Source of the DNA: Lutjanus erythropterus
Taxonomy: Eukaryota > Chordata > Actinopteri > Lutjaniformes > Lutjanidae
Assembly (NCBI GenBank): GCA_020091685.1
Contig: CM034600.1
Location: 13,724,938-13,788,937 of the forward strand
DNA length: 64,000 bases
Reading direction: 5' to 3'
Shown piece after piece: positions 53,301 through 64,000 of this stretch. The position numbers and the translations under genes were made by a program. The notes beneath the pieces were generated by a model. The model made no database searches. It saw nothing but the letters and a program-made list of their open reading frames with translations, and had not been told where the DNA came from. Each line of letters starts with the position of its first letter. The first letter of the stretch is position 1.

Positions 53301-56300
53301 GACGCTAATACCTTTACTTTTACTTTTGTACTTCAGTAAAATGTACTAAGCAAGGTAAAAGTAAAGTTACTTTACATAGTACTTTTACTTTAGCAATTTA
53401 TAGTTGTGCATTTAAGAGAGCACAATATTTCTTATCGGATTACTCGATTAATCGCCAGAATAATCGATAGATTACTCCATTACTAAAAGAATCGATAGCT
53501 GCAGCTCTAGTGCAAACATATTCTTAAAGAATGTGATGCAGTGCTGTCAATTAAACTATTCAACAGAATATAATAGGGTTTGTCGATAGAGACACATTCA
53601 AATATCACAATTAGAGCTGCTATGATTAATCGATAAGTTATCAACTATTAAATTAATTGCCAACTATTTTGTCAATCAGTTGATTGGTCTGACTCATTTT
53701 TTTAAAGAAAAAAAGTCAAAATTCTCTGACATCATCTTGGACTTTAGAAAAGACCAAAACCATTTTATAGACCAAAGAGCTAGTGATTAATTGATAAAAT
53801 AATTAACAGATTAATCCACAATCAAAATAATTGTTAGTTGTGGCCCTAATCAAAATATGTTTGACCAAATACCTCGATATTAATATTGGGGCAATACTGA
53901 AAAGACAACACTTGCCATATAATGATATCCAAAATCCGATATCTAGTCCCATATTAAAATATCAATACAATATTGATGTATTGCCCAGCCCTGGTGTCTC
54001 CTAATGAGGAATGCTTGTACATCTGTTAATCAAAACACACTAAAATAAACAAAGGATGTTCTTGTCTGTAATTACAGCTTGTACTGATCACCACTTACAG
54101 TTATGCTAACCCCGGCACAGACGTGAATTTTTCCATCTCTGATGGGTAAACAGCAGCTGTTGAAGGGGACTTTTGCCTTTTCACACCACCCTCAGGCTCA
54201 TAGCCCCCATCCACAAGCTGCTGCACACCTTTGGTGAGGATACTTCATCTTAAGTGTAGCTTTACCAACTAAAGATCTTATTGCACACAACCCCACATGG
54301 AAAAGCATTTCCCACCTATTTTCCCCATGCTAACCTTCCTCCACCCAGTTTAAAGTTACACTGCCTTTCGGGTCTTGATCTGCCCGCATCCCCTATGTGG
54401 TGGGTTCAAGGCATCTAAGAAGTGCAAGTGTGTTTGTGTTTGAGCGCTGTTTATATTGGTTGCCATGGCACCATATCTGAGGGGATGTCCAGGAAGCGTG
54501 CACTGAGGTGATATTACAGGGTCTACACAGCTGGATGTCTTGACCAAACAGGAAGGCCGACACTTCAGCTCAGTTAGGTGACAGACTCAGCCCAGTTCAA
54601 ATGTCTGTCTGGACACCATGATGAAAGCCTTGTCACTTTAGATCTGCACTTTCTCACATGCAGCGTTAGCGATAGGCTTCATTTGTGTTGCCTAAAACAT
54701 TTCATTTACAAAAATATATTATTCTTATTAGGGGTTTGAGAAAATACTGCTACACTTGTGTACAGAAATATCATCACATCATTTGTGATACTGTGGTACA
54801 TTTTTGTTCCCTCTCTTGAACAGCTAAACTGTTAATAGTACCTTTATTGTGTTATTACCTGTTAGACCATATGCTCAACCTAGCCATCTAAAAACATCAT
54901 GCTCAAACTTAAATACAAATATTCTGTTAGTCCATGACTCAGTTATACTGCTGCTCCATTTTATCATTTAGCATTTTTGATTATTCAAATCTATTCAGAC
55001 ATTTAAAATTAAAATAAAGTTCATTTGTGTTATTTGTGACATCTCTCTCTTTAAAGCATGTCACTCAAAGTTTAGCTAAGCAATTTCTGTAATGGTTTAG
55101 GCTAATGGATTGTTATATCTAATATCCGATCCAGTGATTTTGGCCAGTATCGGACTGATACCAATACTGAGTATCAGATTGGCTCATCCCTAACTGAAAT
55201 ACTAGGGTTTACTAGGCCTGCTCAAACTGATATAAAAGAGTTAGAAACACAAAAGAAAAAAACCCAGCAACAATAATGTAGGACTGCATGGAAGCAGTGG
55301 TTTAAGTGGTTATAATAACTAACATCTAAGGATGTAATGTACTGAAACACGACATTGAAATTCATGGGAAAAGTGGACGACAAAAGTGTCATATTCTAGG
55401 AAGCATTTGTTAAGATGCCTTAAATTGCCTTTTTGTGTTATTTTTACATAAGCTTACATTTGGGCCACCAAATTTAGGAGCTTGGTGGCCCATGGGTCCA
55501 GGGCTTGAAAATATTAGCATCTGTCCCTGTTTTGGTTAAAATGACCACTCCCATGAAATCTTTCACAAGTCTGGGGTTTCCATCAAGACACAACCTACAA
55601 CACAACCTAAAAAAAAATAATGCGTTTGACAGTCCTCTTAGCTAGTGTATGTAACCAATTTAGTTCAACATTTTCGCATCGTAACCATTTGAAGCATGAT
55701 CAGACAGCGCTGCATGCACCCACATTATTTTGACTTGCTGTAAGATGTAAAAGGGAGAGTATGAGGGCCATGGACTTGACACCCTTAACGTTACATTGTT
55801 GTGCACATTCAACGACAACTCTCTTCATGGACACACACTGTGATCTATAGAAAATGTATACATACATCTGTATATATCAAATGTGTATGTAAATGTGTAT
55901 ATATCATCATGTTTACACAATGTAATATATTTGTGTACTGTCATTCTTTGCCTGTTATTGGTAACAGTGGGATTGTATCAACAGCTTTTTCTGAACACCT
56001 TAACACCTAGGCAAGGCAACTGAACAGTAGTGCAGACCACATATTTTCTAACTGTGTCCCAAAGGTTGTCATGTGCTCCTTGTTTCTTAAAGGGCAAGAT
56101 AGCACATGTCACACTGGTCCTTGGGTGAAAACATGCTGCGGTGTTGGCTGAGTGCCATCTGCTTTTGTTGGCATCAGTCTCGTTGAAGTGAGACTAGTGG
56201 GTATTTGAGTGACTGCTGTCAAAACTGAGCATTAACACATGTTGTCTCTTTGTTATGCCGACTTGTGGCCAGATAGTTATTCTTTGGCGCTGCTTCTCAT

Positions 56301-59272
56301 TTGTGGCGATGCACACAGCCCGCTGGCTGTGCAACTTGCTGTTAATTTGTCACACTTGTAGCTAACGTGTCTAACATTACATCTTGGCTACTAAATGGAC
56401 CGGTCCTACTTTGCTGCTATGTGTCAAGATATTGTTTTGAATCTGTTATTTTAATATGTGCTCCTTATTTAATCTGTGTAATCTCTTTCAATCCCTGTCA
56501 GTGACTGCAACCCCAAAACATACATGTTCATTCCCTGTGGAAATACACCAATAGACAACACCCCACACACTCAGGGCCATTAGGATACCATGTCAGTATC
56601 TCATTCCCTCACAGAGATTTATCATTAACCTCTTTAAAGATATAAGGCACTCTGTTCACAGCCGTTAAAGGGCATGATGCTAACCTGGACTTCAGTCTGG
56701 ATCACTCCTGCTGATGGACAAGTCGTTGGGTGTAGAGGAGCACTTAGAGGCCTCATCAGGGCAGTGGCCTGGTTGATTGAGCTCTTATTAGGCTTCTGTT
56801 TACACCCAGTTACAAAGGTGCACTCATAAAATTACAGCCTCAGTTAAAGCAACTTGGATAATTTTCAACCCGGACCCTATTTTCCCATGTTTTTGTATCA
56901 AAGTGACCAATAGGAAAAACAGTTTTTAAATTTGTCCAGTGTTGAGCAAGAGTGCTTCAGCTGGCAGAAGGGAAACTAAGCTACAGTGTCCTTATGAGCA
57001 ACTGGGCAACATAAAACTAAGTCAACTGGAAAAAAAAAAAAGATTTTTGCCACTGACAGGCCCAGATTGTGTTTGTATGTGCCTGGCAATATTATGGAAA
57101 GGGTTCAAGAGAGAGAAACCTTCTCTTTCACATGTGTGGTTGGATTTAGAACCCTACTGATGTATCAGAGCGGCTGATACTATTGTTCAACTTTAGCTTA
57201 TCACAGCCATTATTGTGTGCTGTATGTCAGCTGGTAAGTAACAAAAAGTTGCAGACAAGAATCCCAAAGATATGTTTGATATAATTTAGAAATAGTGTTG
57301 AAAATCATCCACTAGAAAGCACTGTAGGGTTGTTGGGATACCAGAAATTTACTAGTATAAAGAAATTATACCACAACATGGAAAACATGTCATGGTAAAA
57401 CATACACAAAGTATGTTGAAGTACTTGTGATAACCTTAATGCAATGAAAAGTTTATATTGAACATAAAATATTTGTTTCCATTATTATTATCTGATTTGT
57501 TTTTCTTTGTTTTTTTTTGGGTTTTTTTTTTTGTTTTAAACTCCCAATAATCAATATTTGTATGGGCCTCTGGTATTTCTCAGGCACTAATGTGTTTATG
57601 TCCTTTCTGCTGCCTGGCAATATGGTGTGCTTGTCATACTCTCACTTGGAGATAATCCACACTTTGTTTGTTTTTTCTCTTTCCTCTGGTTCCTTGACAG
57701 CTGAGAGTCACCGTCTGGTCCCTGTGCACCAAAGCTGTGTCTTACATCAAGTATCCCAAAGCATGTCAGAAGGGTCAGTATGAAAATGATCTTGTTTTAT
57801 TTGTTTTCTTGTGGCTTATGAGTATATGTGTATCACCAGGAGTACCTGAGGACAGGGCCAATGGTCTGAGCGCCTCAGCATGCCCCATGAATCACATGCC
57901 GTTCTTTACCTTGTGGCGCGACCCTGGGTATGTGGCCAAACTATGGTCCTCTTTGCTGACAGCTGTGCCCCTCTTCAGTAAATGGGGCATGCTCCTCATA
58001 ACAGGCCTGTCAGCAGCTTGGGGAAAAATGATTGTCTATGACTCTCCCCATTTTCCGCATGCAATACTTTGCCCTTCTGCAACCCATGTATCCCCAAAGC
58101 CATCATATAAATAATACGGCCATGATAGTTACATACCACCGACCTGATGGTGCCAAAGTGACACATAATTACATTGGATGAAATACACACAGGGAGCCAT
58201 CAAGTTACATATTCAGTTATCAGAATAGATGATGTATATGATTTTTTTTTTCTAACATACTGTATTTTTCAGTTCAACTCTGCTATTGTGGTGTCACTGT
58301 CATTGTAAGATCTTTATCATAGCTGTGGTTATATGCTGTACCTGTTAGTTGCCCTATAAAATTATAGCTCTGTCTTGTCATCTTTCATCCACAGGTATAG
58401 ATTTCAGCAGAGATGGCTGCTATATGGCCTTGGCTGAACGCCGTGACTGCAAAGACTATGTTAGTGTATTTGTGTGTGACGACTGGCATTTACTCAGGGT
58501 AAGTGGGACACAAGAATTTGGCATCAGTTTTATGATCATTATTACACACTTAACATTTGAGTGAGCTAAATAAAGAACACCAAAAAGAACCAAAAATATG
58601 TAAATTGTCAGCTTGTGACTGGTGGAATATAATTAATTAAACATCTCTGGTGCCCTGGTGGCTTGGTTGGTAAAGCATGTTCCTCGTGTGCTGAGGCTCT
58701 CAGTCCTCTGCAGCGGCTGTGGGTTCGGTTCTGGCTTGAAGCCCTTTGCTGCGTGTTGGCGCCCCTCTCTCCCCACTTTCCTGTCTTCACTTCAGCTGTC
58801 TCAAATAAAAGCAAATGTCATGATTTGCTGCACAGTTTGATTTACAACATGGTGTAAAAACTTCACCACCACAAATATTAATTCTTTGAAGTAGTCATTG
58901 ACCAAGATGGAAACTTTCATCATTTCAGATCCCATGCAGATGTATTTATAGACACATTTGTGGTTAAACCACGCGTACAATCATTTTACATTCAAATCTA
59001 CCATTCATCAATATTTTCTTGCCTGAAGTTGTTCATATATTACAAATTTAGAACCGCTTCAGACCATGTGTAGGCACAAATGACGACAACTCAGCTGTCG
59101 TAGAAGATGTTGAAACACACTTTTAACTAAATGCAGAGCATGTCAAAGCTGCATTTATTAAAGAAAGATGTGTTTTTATGGATGAGTTATCTTAATTTAG
59201 TTTCCTTGTTTTTAGGGTTTTGCCATTTTTATGTTAAGCGCTTTGTATTGGATTTCATGAATGTATGGTTCT

Positions 59273-59308
<36 letters not shown>

Positions 59309-61152
59309 GTAATAATAATAACATTATTGTTGTTGAGGTAAGAAGGGAAAGTCCTTGATGATAGAGATGTCATCATTTCACTCATTTCTTATACCATTCA
59401 TGGATATTTCCAATAATTGCGGTGAATCTAATCTTGGGCTGACATATTAGGTGATCCCTGTTCTCCACCTGTTTCTTTCTTCTTCTTCTATCTTCTTCTT
59501 TATGAGTCACAAAAATGTGCCTTTTCTGGCTTCCTCCTCAGATAAACAGCACAGCTGTGCACTCAGGACACACTGAATGGGGAGAGGCAGCTCTCAGCAC
59601 TGGTAGAAAGCTGCTGGGTCAGAGGAAAAAACATAATTTCCTGATTCTTTTTTTCCAGATCAGAACTTTTCTATGCACATTAGTGAATAAGGGCCATTGA
59701 TACCAGATTTTTTTTTTCTTTTTGACCAAATTAGCAATTTTTGGTAGGATTTTATACAAAGATGTAAATGTGTAAATGTGCAGTGTAAACTAAAATAATT
59801 TGGTTTAATTTATCTTAACTCTGTCACAGCATTTCGAAACTGAGACACAGGACCTGGCAGGATTGGAGTGGTCTCCCAATGGCTGTGTGCTGGCAGTGTG
59901 GGATAGCTGTCTGGAGGTGAGTCTTTGCTTTATAGACTCTAGAGAGAAAAACAGAATGTGATAGATGAATTTCCCTGATAGCTCTGTTGAGCAGGACCTT
60001 ATTGTCTCTGCTCCAGTGGATCACCATTTAAGGTGTTTGATCAAAAACAATCTACAGAGGCGGCTGTTGCATACTTAGAAAATGAAGCAGCTTTCTGAGA
60101 GCAGTCAGTTGAGAGTTGAAAACTCCAGTGTGGGAGTAATTTGAGGCCTGTTTGGTACATGTATCATATCATATTCATCATATCATATATGATAAGCAGA
60201 GACTTCATTGATCCCAAGAGGAGAAATTCACATTATAGCTGCACAAGAAACTGAAGAGAAAACGGGTATACTGCATTACACACACTATATAGGCAGTGGG
60301 TTGATGGAAAAAGTATTAATACAAGATGTCTCAAAGCTCCCACATGCAGCGTTAGAGGTGATGATGGTCTCAGCAAATCAAATATTTGCAACAGATGTTT
60401 TTGGCTATTAGTGTCAGGACTGGATTAAACAATTAACCACACCACTGTAATATCCAGATTGACCAATCACATGTGTGCATCATCCCCACAGTACAAAGTG
60501 TTGCTGTATTCTTTGGATGGCCGGTTGCTGTCAACCTACAGTGCCTATGAGTGGTCACTGGGAGTCAAGTCTGTCACCTGGAGCCCCAGCAGCCAATTCC
60601 TGGCCGTTGGCAGCTATGATGAAAAAGTATGGACACACTCTTATGACACTGAGAAATTAGATATCACTTTATAGCTTGACATAACACAACTAGCACAAAC
60701 TTAAAAGAGTACTCCACTGATTTAGTATTACACTCCTACTGTATAACATTGTCAGACTGATGATAGACAGCTTTAAAATAAGAAAAAAAATCAGTGCAGC
60801 AAAACCAGAAATGTTGTCTTTTTTTATTCCATTCTTCTTTGTTAAAGCCTGACACCTAAATTTCCCACAATACAACTCAACATCAACAGTTCGATCAGAG
60901 ATATGGGTGTGTTCTACTTGTAGGGGCTAATATAACCTTGAGCTGTTAGCAGTGATGAGGAGTCTGCCACAAAGATCTGATAAATTCACGTCCCTCCACA
61001 CCCTTTTTTTTCTTTTTCAAGCTCACAGTCTACAACCCCAACTGTTACTGCTGAGTGATGATATATCAGACTTTGCAGCACTTCATTGTGACCCACAAAA
61101 GCCTTTCCAGAGCTTTTTTTTTCCAGATAGCAGCAATAATAGTTTAGACTTA

Positions 61153-61240
<88 letters not shown>

Positions 61241-63255
61241 ATACATTGTCAATATCAGTCCAAAGTAATAGCAAGACTTTACTACCCTCATGTCAGGTGC
61301 GGATACTCAATCATATCACATGGAAGAAAATTGCACAGTTTGAGCACCCAGCAACCATCAACAACACAAAAGCTGTGAGTATTTTTCAGCCTTCATGAGG
61401 ACCCTGGAAGACACTGCAGTTCAGTTATTTACTTTTTTTGTTGTGTTTATAGGTTGTATATAAGGAATTGGAGAAAAGGCCAGCTGTTGGCAGTGATGAC
61501 CTGTCGCTACACAACATCACAGTTGGCAGCACCCTCTTTAACACCCAGAGCAAATGTATGTCAGCTTTTGCCATTATTAAAAAAAAAAACATTTGGTTAA
61601 AACTACTGAGGTCAAGTAGCCAGCTTTACAGGCTCTAATTTGTTGTGGTTACCTACTCCAGATGAGATCTGCCCACCGCCAGTCCAAATTCCTGTTGTCA
61701 AACCAGACCCAGACCGAGCCAACCCCAAGATTGGTGTCTCTACTTTGGCATTCAGCTCAGACAGTCGCTATTTAGCCACAAAAAATGGTGAGACATCACA
61801 GCTGTTCACTTTTACCTTCAGTGTTGCCCCAAAAGTATTGTGTTATATGTGAAAAAAAAGTTTCCACAAATTTGGTCATAGTCCTTAACTGTAGTGTGAA
61901 CTTATTTTTGTAGCAGAGCTAATGTTTCATGCCTCTTTAAGCAGAGAGTAGCTTTGAATTTGTATCTGTGCTTCTCTGGATGTAGACAACATGTCCAGTG
62001 TTGTGTGGGTGTGGGACATGCAGAAGATGAGTCTGGAGGCTGTGCTTGAGCAGACATCGGCCGTACGTTGCTTTCAGTGGGACCCCCGACGCCCCCGGCT
62101 GGCACTTTGTACAGGCAACTCCAAACTCTACCTCTGGTCCCCGGCAGGCTGTGTTTCTGTCCAAGTCCCCACTGAAGGTAACATGCTTGGTCACTAAGGG
62201 TTGGAACCATTAAGCAACTGGAATACACAGCTCCATTACACTGGGGGCGCACAGGAGGCAGATACACACAGGAGGATGTTGATCTTAGTCTGATAAATGA
62301 TGAAGTATGCATGCCATGCTTTTCAGCTCTTAATTTATGTGCCCCTCTCTCTGCTGTTTTCCTGGGGTTTCTCATGATGCAATATCAGACTGTGGCCATC
62401 CAGTATATCAGTGCTGTCTGTGGTTGTGTTTGATAAATTATGTACTTATTCAATATATTTGTCATGTCTGCAGAGAGGGAGAGAGATAAGCGGAGCAGAC
62501 ACGCATGCCTTTTATCCAGGAGGGTATTAAAAAGATCGGGTTTACCAGTAGAAAAGAGCAGAGTTGCTGGTGTGTTCAGCTAGACTACTGCTCGCTCAAG
62601 AATTGACATATCACAGCGCTTCATGACGTGTCCACCTCCTGTGTGTCTCCTGCATTTTGGTGTTCTCAGGTGCAGAAGAGGGCCAGTGCACTCTGTCATT
62701 CCTATTAGGTTTATTTAAGCTTCACAAGTCAATTTCTGCATGTTGGCAGCAAGAAGTCACTGTTTTAGTTTTTAAGACTAACAAACCTGGGACTTATGTG
62801 ATCTGACATTTGCAAGGCCAAGGGTCAGGTTTTACTCTTAATTTTCAAAATGTTCTTTCTTGAACAGAGATATCCCAACAGTGACCAATGTTAGAATTTA
62901 AAATGCAAACAGAACACATCTGCACTATATCAGATTTTTACCTATGTGGTTCTCATATGTTTTGCATTTGATTAAGCACGAAAGGTTGGTGTGTTTTACT
63001 TAGAAACACAAAAATGAATCAATACATCTCTTTAGGGTATACAAACTGAGCAAAGTTTCATGTAGATTCTTAAGACTGACACAGATTTTCACCTTAATAT
63101 GATGCATTGTCATCACAATTGTCCCTCCCTCTACCCTGCCAGGTGGTTTCCAGGTCCAGTCACTAAACTGGCACTGCAGTGGAGACTCTCTAATTCTGCT
63201 TGGAAAGGAGCAGTTGTGTCTGTGCTACATGGACACCGACCAAGAGGACAAGTAA
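44251..63255 (+). CDS. wrap73: wrap73 (WDR8), WD40 centrosome/spindle-pole protein, one-base frameshift in first coding exon
   Basis: WRAP73 is a WD-repeat protein of centriolar satellites and spindle poles that works with SSX2IP in spindle anchoring and ciliogenesis. Twelve coding exons are seen: 44251-44318, 44602-44754, 47610-47726, 57701-57773, 58395-58498, 59830-59916, 60492-60626, 61297-61374, 61453-61555, 61662-61787, 61986-62177 and 63143-63255. Recognisable blocks in order: [138 protein letters not shown] and [15 protein letters not shown]. The exons total 1349 bases, one short of the 449-residue frame; human is 460. The missing base is in exon 2 near 44300. All other junctions are in frame, so the gene looks functional apart from this. 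Confidence 0.95.
44328..44396. repeat. (TC)26 then (AT)8 microsatellite beside wrap73 donor
   Basis: Starts nine bases after the GT donor of the first coding exon, in a 283-base intron. Confidence 0.95.
44602..44754 (+). CDS. wrap73: wrap73 second coding exon
   Basis: The exon has 153 bases and 51 codons, from [17 protein letters not shown] to [11 protein letters not shown], in phase 0 at both ends. Confidence 0.95.
45915..46400. repeat. Dispersed repeat C, copy 2
   Basis: CATGTTTTTGTGTCTAAGTG, GCTGCAGCTGACAGAAGTAA and AACAGAAACAAAATATAACC correspond in order to blocks in 11250-11770 and 56865-57070. Confidence 0.65.
46940..47291. mobile_element. hAT-like MITE with AGGGCTGCA ends
   Basis: The left end AGGGCTGCACAGTTTATGG and the right end on the minus strand (AGGGCTCCATGATATGG) are inverted. 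The interior is AT-rich and non-coding. Confidence 0.6.
47610..47726 (+). CDS. wrap73: wrap73 third coding exon
   Basis: The exon has 117 bases, from [17 protein letters not shown] to [14 protein letters not shown], and spans a WD repeat boundary. Confidence 0.95.
51956..53509. mobile_element. hAT-like non-autonomous element inserted in the outer element
   Basis: Ends TAGCGCTGAAACTATTC and, on the minus strand, TAGAGCTGCAGCTATCG. Flanked by eight-base duplications GTGAAAAA (51948-51955) and GTGCAAAC (53510-53517), 6 of 8 matching. The inside contains a TTGGGTACTGAAATTCGGTA repeat (52053 on), a SINE (52618-52782) and a block resembling the wrap73 promoter (52940-52990). No transposase frame. 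Confidence 0.7.
52618..52782 (+). mobile_element. tRNA-derived SINE, 5' truncated
   Basis: GTCCTCTGCAGCGGCTG, a decayed B box (AGTTTGATTCCT), TTTGCTGCATGTCATCCCC, a CT-rich body, CTTCAGCTGTCCTATCA and AATAAAGGCAAAAAGGCC. The same order occurs at 58648-58822. Confidence 0.8.
53612..53848. mobile_element. hAT-like MITE (ATTAATCG family), copy 2, with target duplications
   Basis: 237 bases with ends TAGAGCTGC and, on the minus strand, TAGGGCCAC. Flanking eight-base duplications are ATCACAAT (53604-53611) and ATCAAAAT (53849-53856), 7 of 8 matching. The eight-base length is diagnostic for hAT. Confidence 0.8.
56865..57070. repeat. Dispersed repeat C, copy 3
   Basis: CCCATGTTTTTGTATCAAAG, TCAGCTGGCAGAAGGGAAAC and AAGTCAACTGG match copy 2 in order. 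Truncated at its right side. Confidence 0.65.
57701..57773 (+). CDS. wrap73: wrap73 fourth coding exon
   Basis: The exon has 73 bases encoding [19 protein letters not shown] and KACQK plus one base. The 10-kb intron before it is full of transposon copies. Confidence 0.94.
58395..58498 (+). CDS. wrap73: wrap73 fifth coding exon
   Basis: The exon has 104 bases encoding [19 protein letters not shown] and [16 protein letters not shown]. Confidence 0.95.
58648..58822 (+). mobile_element. tRNA-derived SINE, nearly full length
   Basis: Tail of wrap73 intron after the fifth coding exon. A box TGGCTTGGTTGG (58659-58670), B box GGTTCGGTTCT (58722-58732), then TTTGCTGCGTGTTGGCGCC, CTTCACTTCAGCTGTCTC and an AATAAAAG tail. 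The A and B box spacing and the 3' body fit a polymerase III SINE common in percomorph fish. Confidence 0.82.
59830..59916 (+). CDS. wrap73: wrap73 sixth coding exon
   Basis: The exon has 87 bases and 29 codons, from [18 protein letters not shown] to [10 protein letters not shown]. Confidence 0.95.
60492..60626 (+). CDS. wrap73: wrap73 seventh coding exon
   Basis: The exon has 135 bases and 45 codons, from [19 protein letters not shown] to [10 protein letters not shown]. Confidence 0.95.
61154..61238. repeat. (TG)42 microsatellite before wrap73 eighth coding exon
   Basis: Uninterrupted 85 bases on the sense strand, ending 58 bases before the exon. Confidence 0.97.
61297..61374 (+). CDS. wrap73: wrap73 eighth coding exon
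   Basis: The exon has 78 bases and 26 codons, from [18 protein letters not shown] to NNTKA. An 85-base GT run ends 58 bases before it. Confidence 0.94.
61453..61555 (+). CDS. wrap73: wrap73 ninth coding exon
   Basis: The exon has 103 bases encoding [19 protein letters not shown] and [15 protein letters not shown]. This is the least conserved, linker-like part between WD repeats. Confidence 0.92.
61662..61787 (+). CDS. wrap73: wrap73 tenth coding exon
   Basis: The exon has 126 bases encoding (Y)[34 protein letters not shown] and RYLATKN. Confidence 0.94.
61986..62177 (+). CDS. wrap73: wrap73 eleventh coding exon
   Basis: The exon has 192 bases encoding [35 protein letters not shown] and [18 protein letters not shown], two WD repeats. 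Confidence 0.95.
63143..63255 (+). CDS. wrap73: wrap73 last coding exon and stop
   Basis: The exon has 113 bases, from [20 protein letters not shown] to YMDTDQEDK and TAA. The tail is shorter than in human, which accounts for most of the length difference. Confidence 0.93.
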
Positions 63256-63622
63256 AATACACAAAAACACAGGACTCAAGAATGACTGGATTACAGTTCA
63301 GTCGTATTTAGCTAGACACACTTAGTGGGGAATGTGTTCAGGTGATGACCAAAAGATTGACGGGGAAACTCTCACATGTTGCACTGTAGCTGCTCATCAA
63401 GTTTTAAGACCCTCGGTTCCTTTTCTCATCAATAACAAATGGGAAATGGATCTGACACTCTTCCTAAAAGACGTACAATGATGATAAATATCACTTTATA
63501 AGTACGTATCGAAGCACTAGTTTCACACACTGTGAGATGATAGAGGTTTACAAAGTTTTATAGATTTCACTGTACTTTTAATTTTAAGTATTTTTTATGT
63601 TTGAAATTGTGTAACTATTTTG

Positions 63623-63628
63623 AATAAA
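63623..63628 (+). terminator. wrap73: wrap73 polyadenylation signal
   Basis: AATAAA 368 bases past the stop codon, in AT-rich sequence. It is the first canonical hexamer. Confidence 0.7.
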
Positions 63629-63649
63629 TTTTGTCATAAATAATGTCAC

Positions 63650-64000
63650 GTATGGCAAGTTGTTTAAATTTGTTCATCTAAATCTTTAAGTTCACCCACA
63701 CAGTTGTGTACTCATGTCTGTGTCACTTACAGAAATGTTTCAGTAAAAACAGTACCTAAGTGATAAATAATTAATCTTGACTAAAAATACAGTGACCAGT
63801 GCCTCTTTGCATCTGCTATGATGAAGGGGTGCAGAGGGATTGAAGACACCTTTTTTCATCTTCTGTTGACAGGATTTGATCATGCTCATGATCATACATA
63901 ATTAGAGAAAATATGTATTTAAATTTGACATAATTACCAAAAACATGGCCTTACCACTGCCTCTGCAACCAATTAGGTAGCGTTCTGGGGCCCAGCAGAG
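63650..64000. other. Spacer downstream of wrap73
   Basis: AT-rich, with no open frame, exon or repeat that I recognise. Confidence 0.5.

Larger units (their letters stand above)
51843..53998. mobile_element. Outer DNA transposon carrying two inserted elements
   Basis: The left end GATGGGTAATATCTCGATAT and the right end read on the minus strand (GCTGGGCAATACATCAATAT) are inverted. Removing the two inserts at 51956-53509 and 53612-53848 leaves about 360 bases of one element. Confidence 0.65.
47727..57700. other. wrap73 10-kb intron, mainly transposon relics
   Basis: The main content is a nested stack at 51843-53998, a further element end near 55100-55200 and repeat C at 56865-57070. From 47727 to 51840 I see AT-rich intron without a recognisable gene. 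Confidence 0.5.

Noticed and set aside
58659..58732. tRNA gene suggested by A and B boxes
   Set aside because: No cloverleaf closure, and the sequence continues into the SINE body also present at 52618; this is a SINE head.
60952..61398. 148-codon frame over the wrap73 eighth coding exon
   Set aside because: Runs through the TG microsatellite and the intron. Only 61297-61374 is coding, and it matches WRAP73 there in the exon frame.

Overview
The window is vertebrate nuclear DNA, almost certainly from a spiny-rayed (percomorph-type) teleost. The evidence is small coding exons with GT-AG introns, many CA/GT microsatellites, a tRNA-derived SINE with a head and tail I recognise from percomorph genomes, and fish-style non-autonomous hAT-like transposons. 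It holds three orthologues from the block that is 1p36 in human: rer1 (partial, minus strand), tp73 (complete coding set, minus strand) and wrap73/WDR8 (complete coding set, plus strand). I read all exons directly from the sequence. Gene names rest on remembered human protein families, not on a search.

Layout. Positions 1-5600: the 5' half of rer1, with one untranslated and four coding exons; the C-terminal exons lie beyond position 1. Positions 5671-7234: a LINE copy with its middle deleted, a poly-A tail and target-site duplications. Positions about 7235-9610: spacer and the tp73 3' UTR. Positions 9611-38842: tp73 coding exons, giving a TAp73-alpha-type protein of 671 residues with transactivation, DNA-binding, tetramerisation, PPxY and SAM parts. 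The intron between exons 3 and 4 contains an internal promoter for the delta-N form, with a two-half-site p53-family response element and a five-codon mini-exon. Positions about 41890-43000: a head-to-head promoter region shared by tp73 (leftwards) and wrap73 (rightwards), with E2F, CGCG (BANP-type), ZNF143-type and CCAAT motifs. Positions 44233-63255: wrap73, twelve coding exons, followed by an AATAAA signal at 63623.

How the genes relate. p73 is a p53-family transcription factor. Its delta-N form is a dominant inhibitor, and the response element in its promoter implies the usual negative feedback loop. Wrap73 is a WD40 protein of the centrosome and spindle pole, and Rer1 is a Golgi-to-ER sorting receptor. 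These two are housekeeping genes linked to tp73 by conserved synteny, not by pathway.

Most notable observations: a one-base shortfall in the first coding exon of wrap73; the p53-type element at the delta-N promoter; a (UG)25 tract replacing the pyrimidine tract before tp73 exon 2; a GC-AG intron in rer1; promoter sequence of wrap73 that is also found inside a transposon; and a nested stack of transposons in wrap73. I found no evidence of a wholly new biological system. This is an ordinary vertebrate locus with some regulatory and transposon features worth checking.
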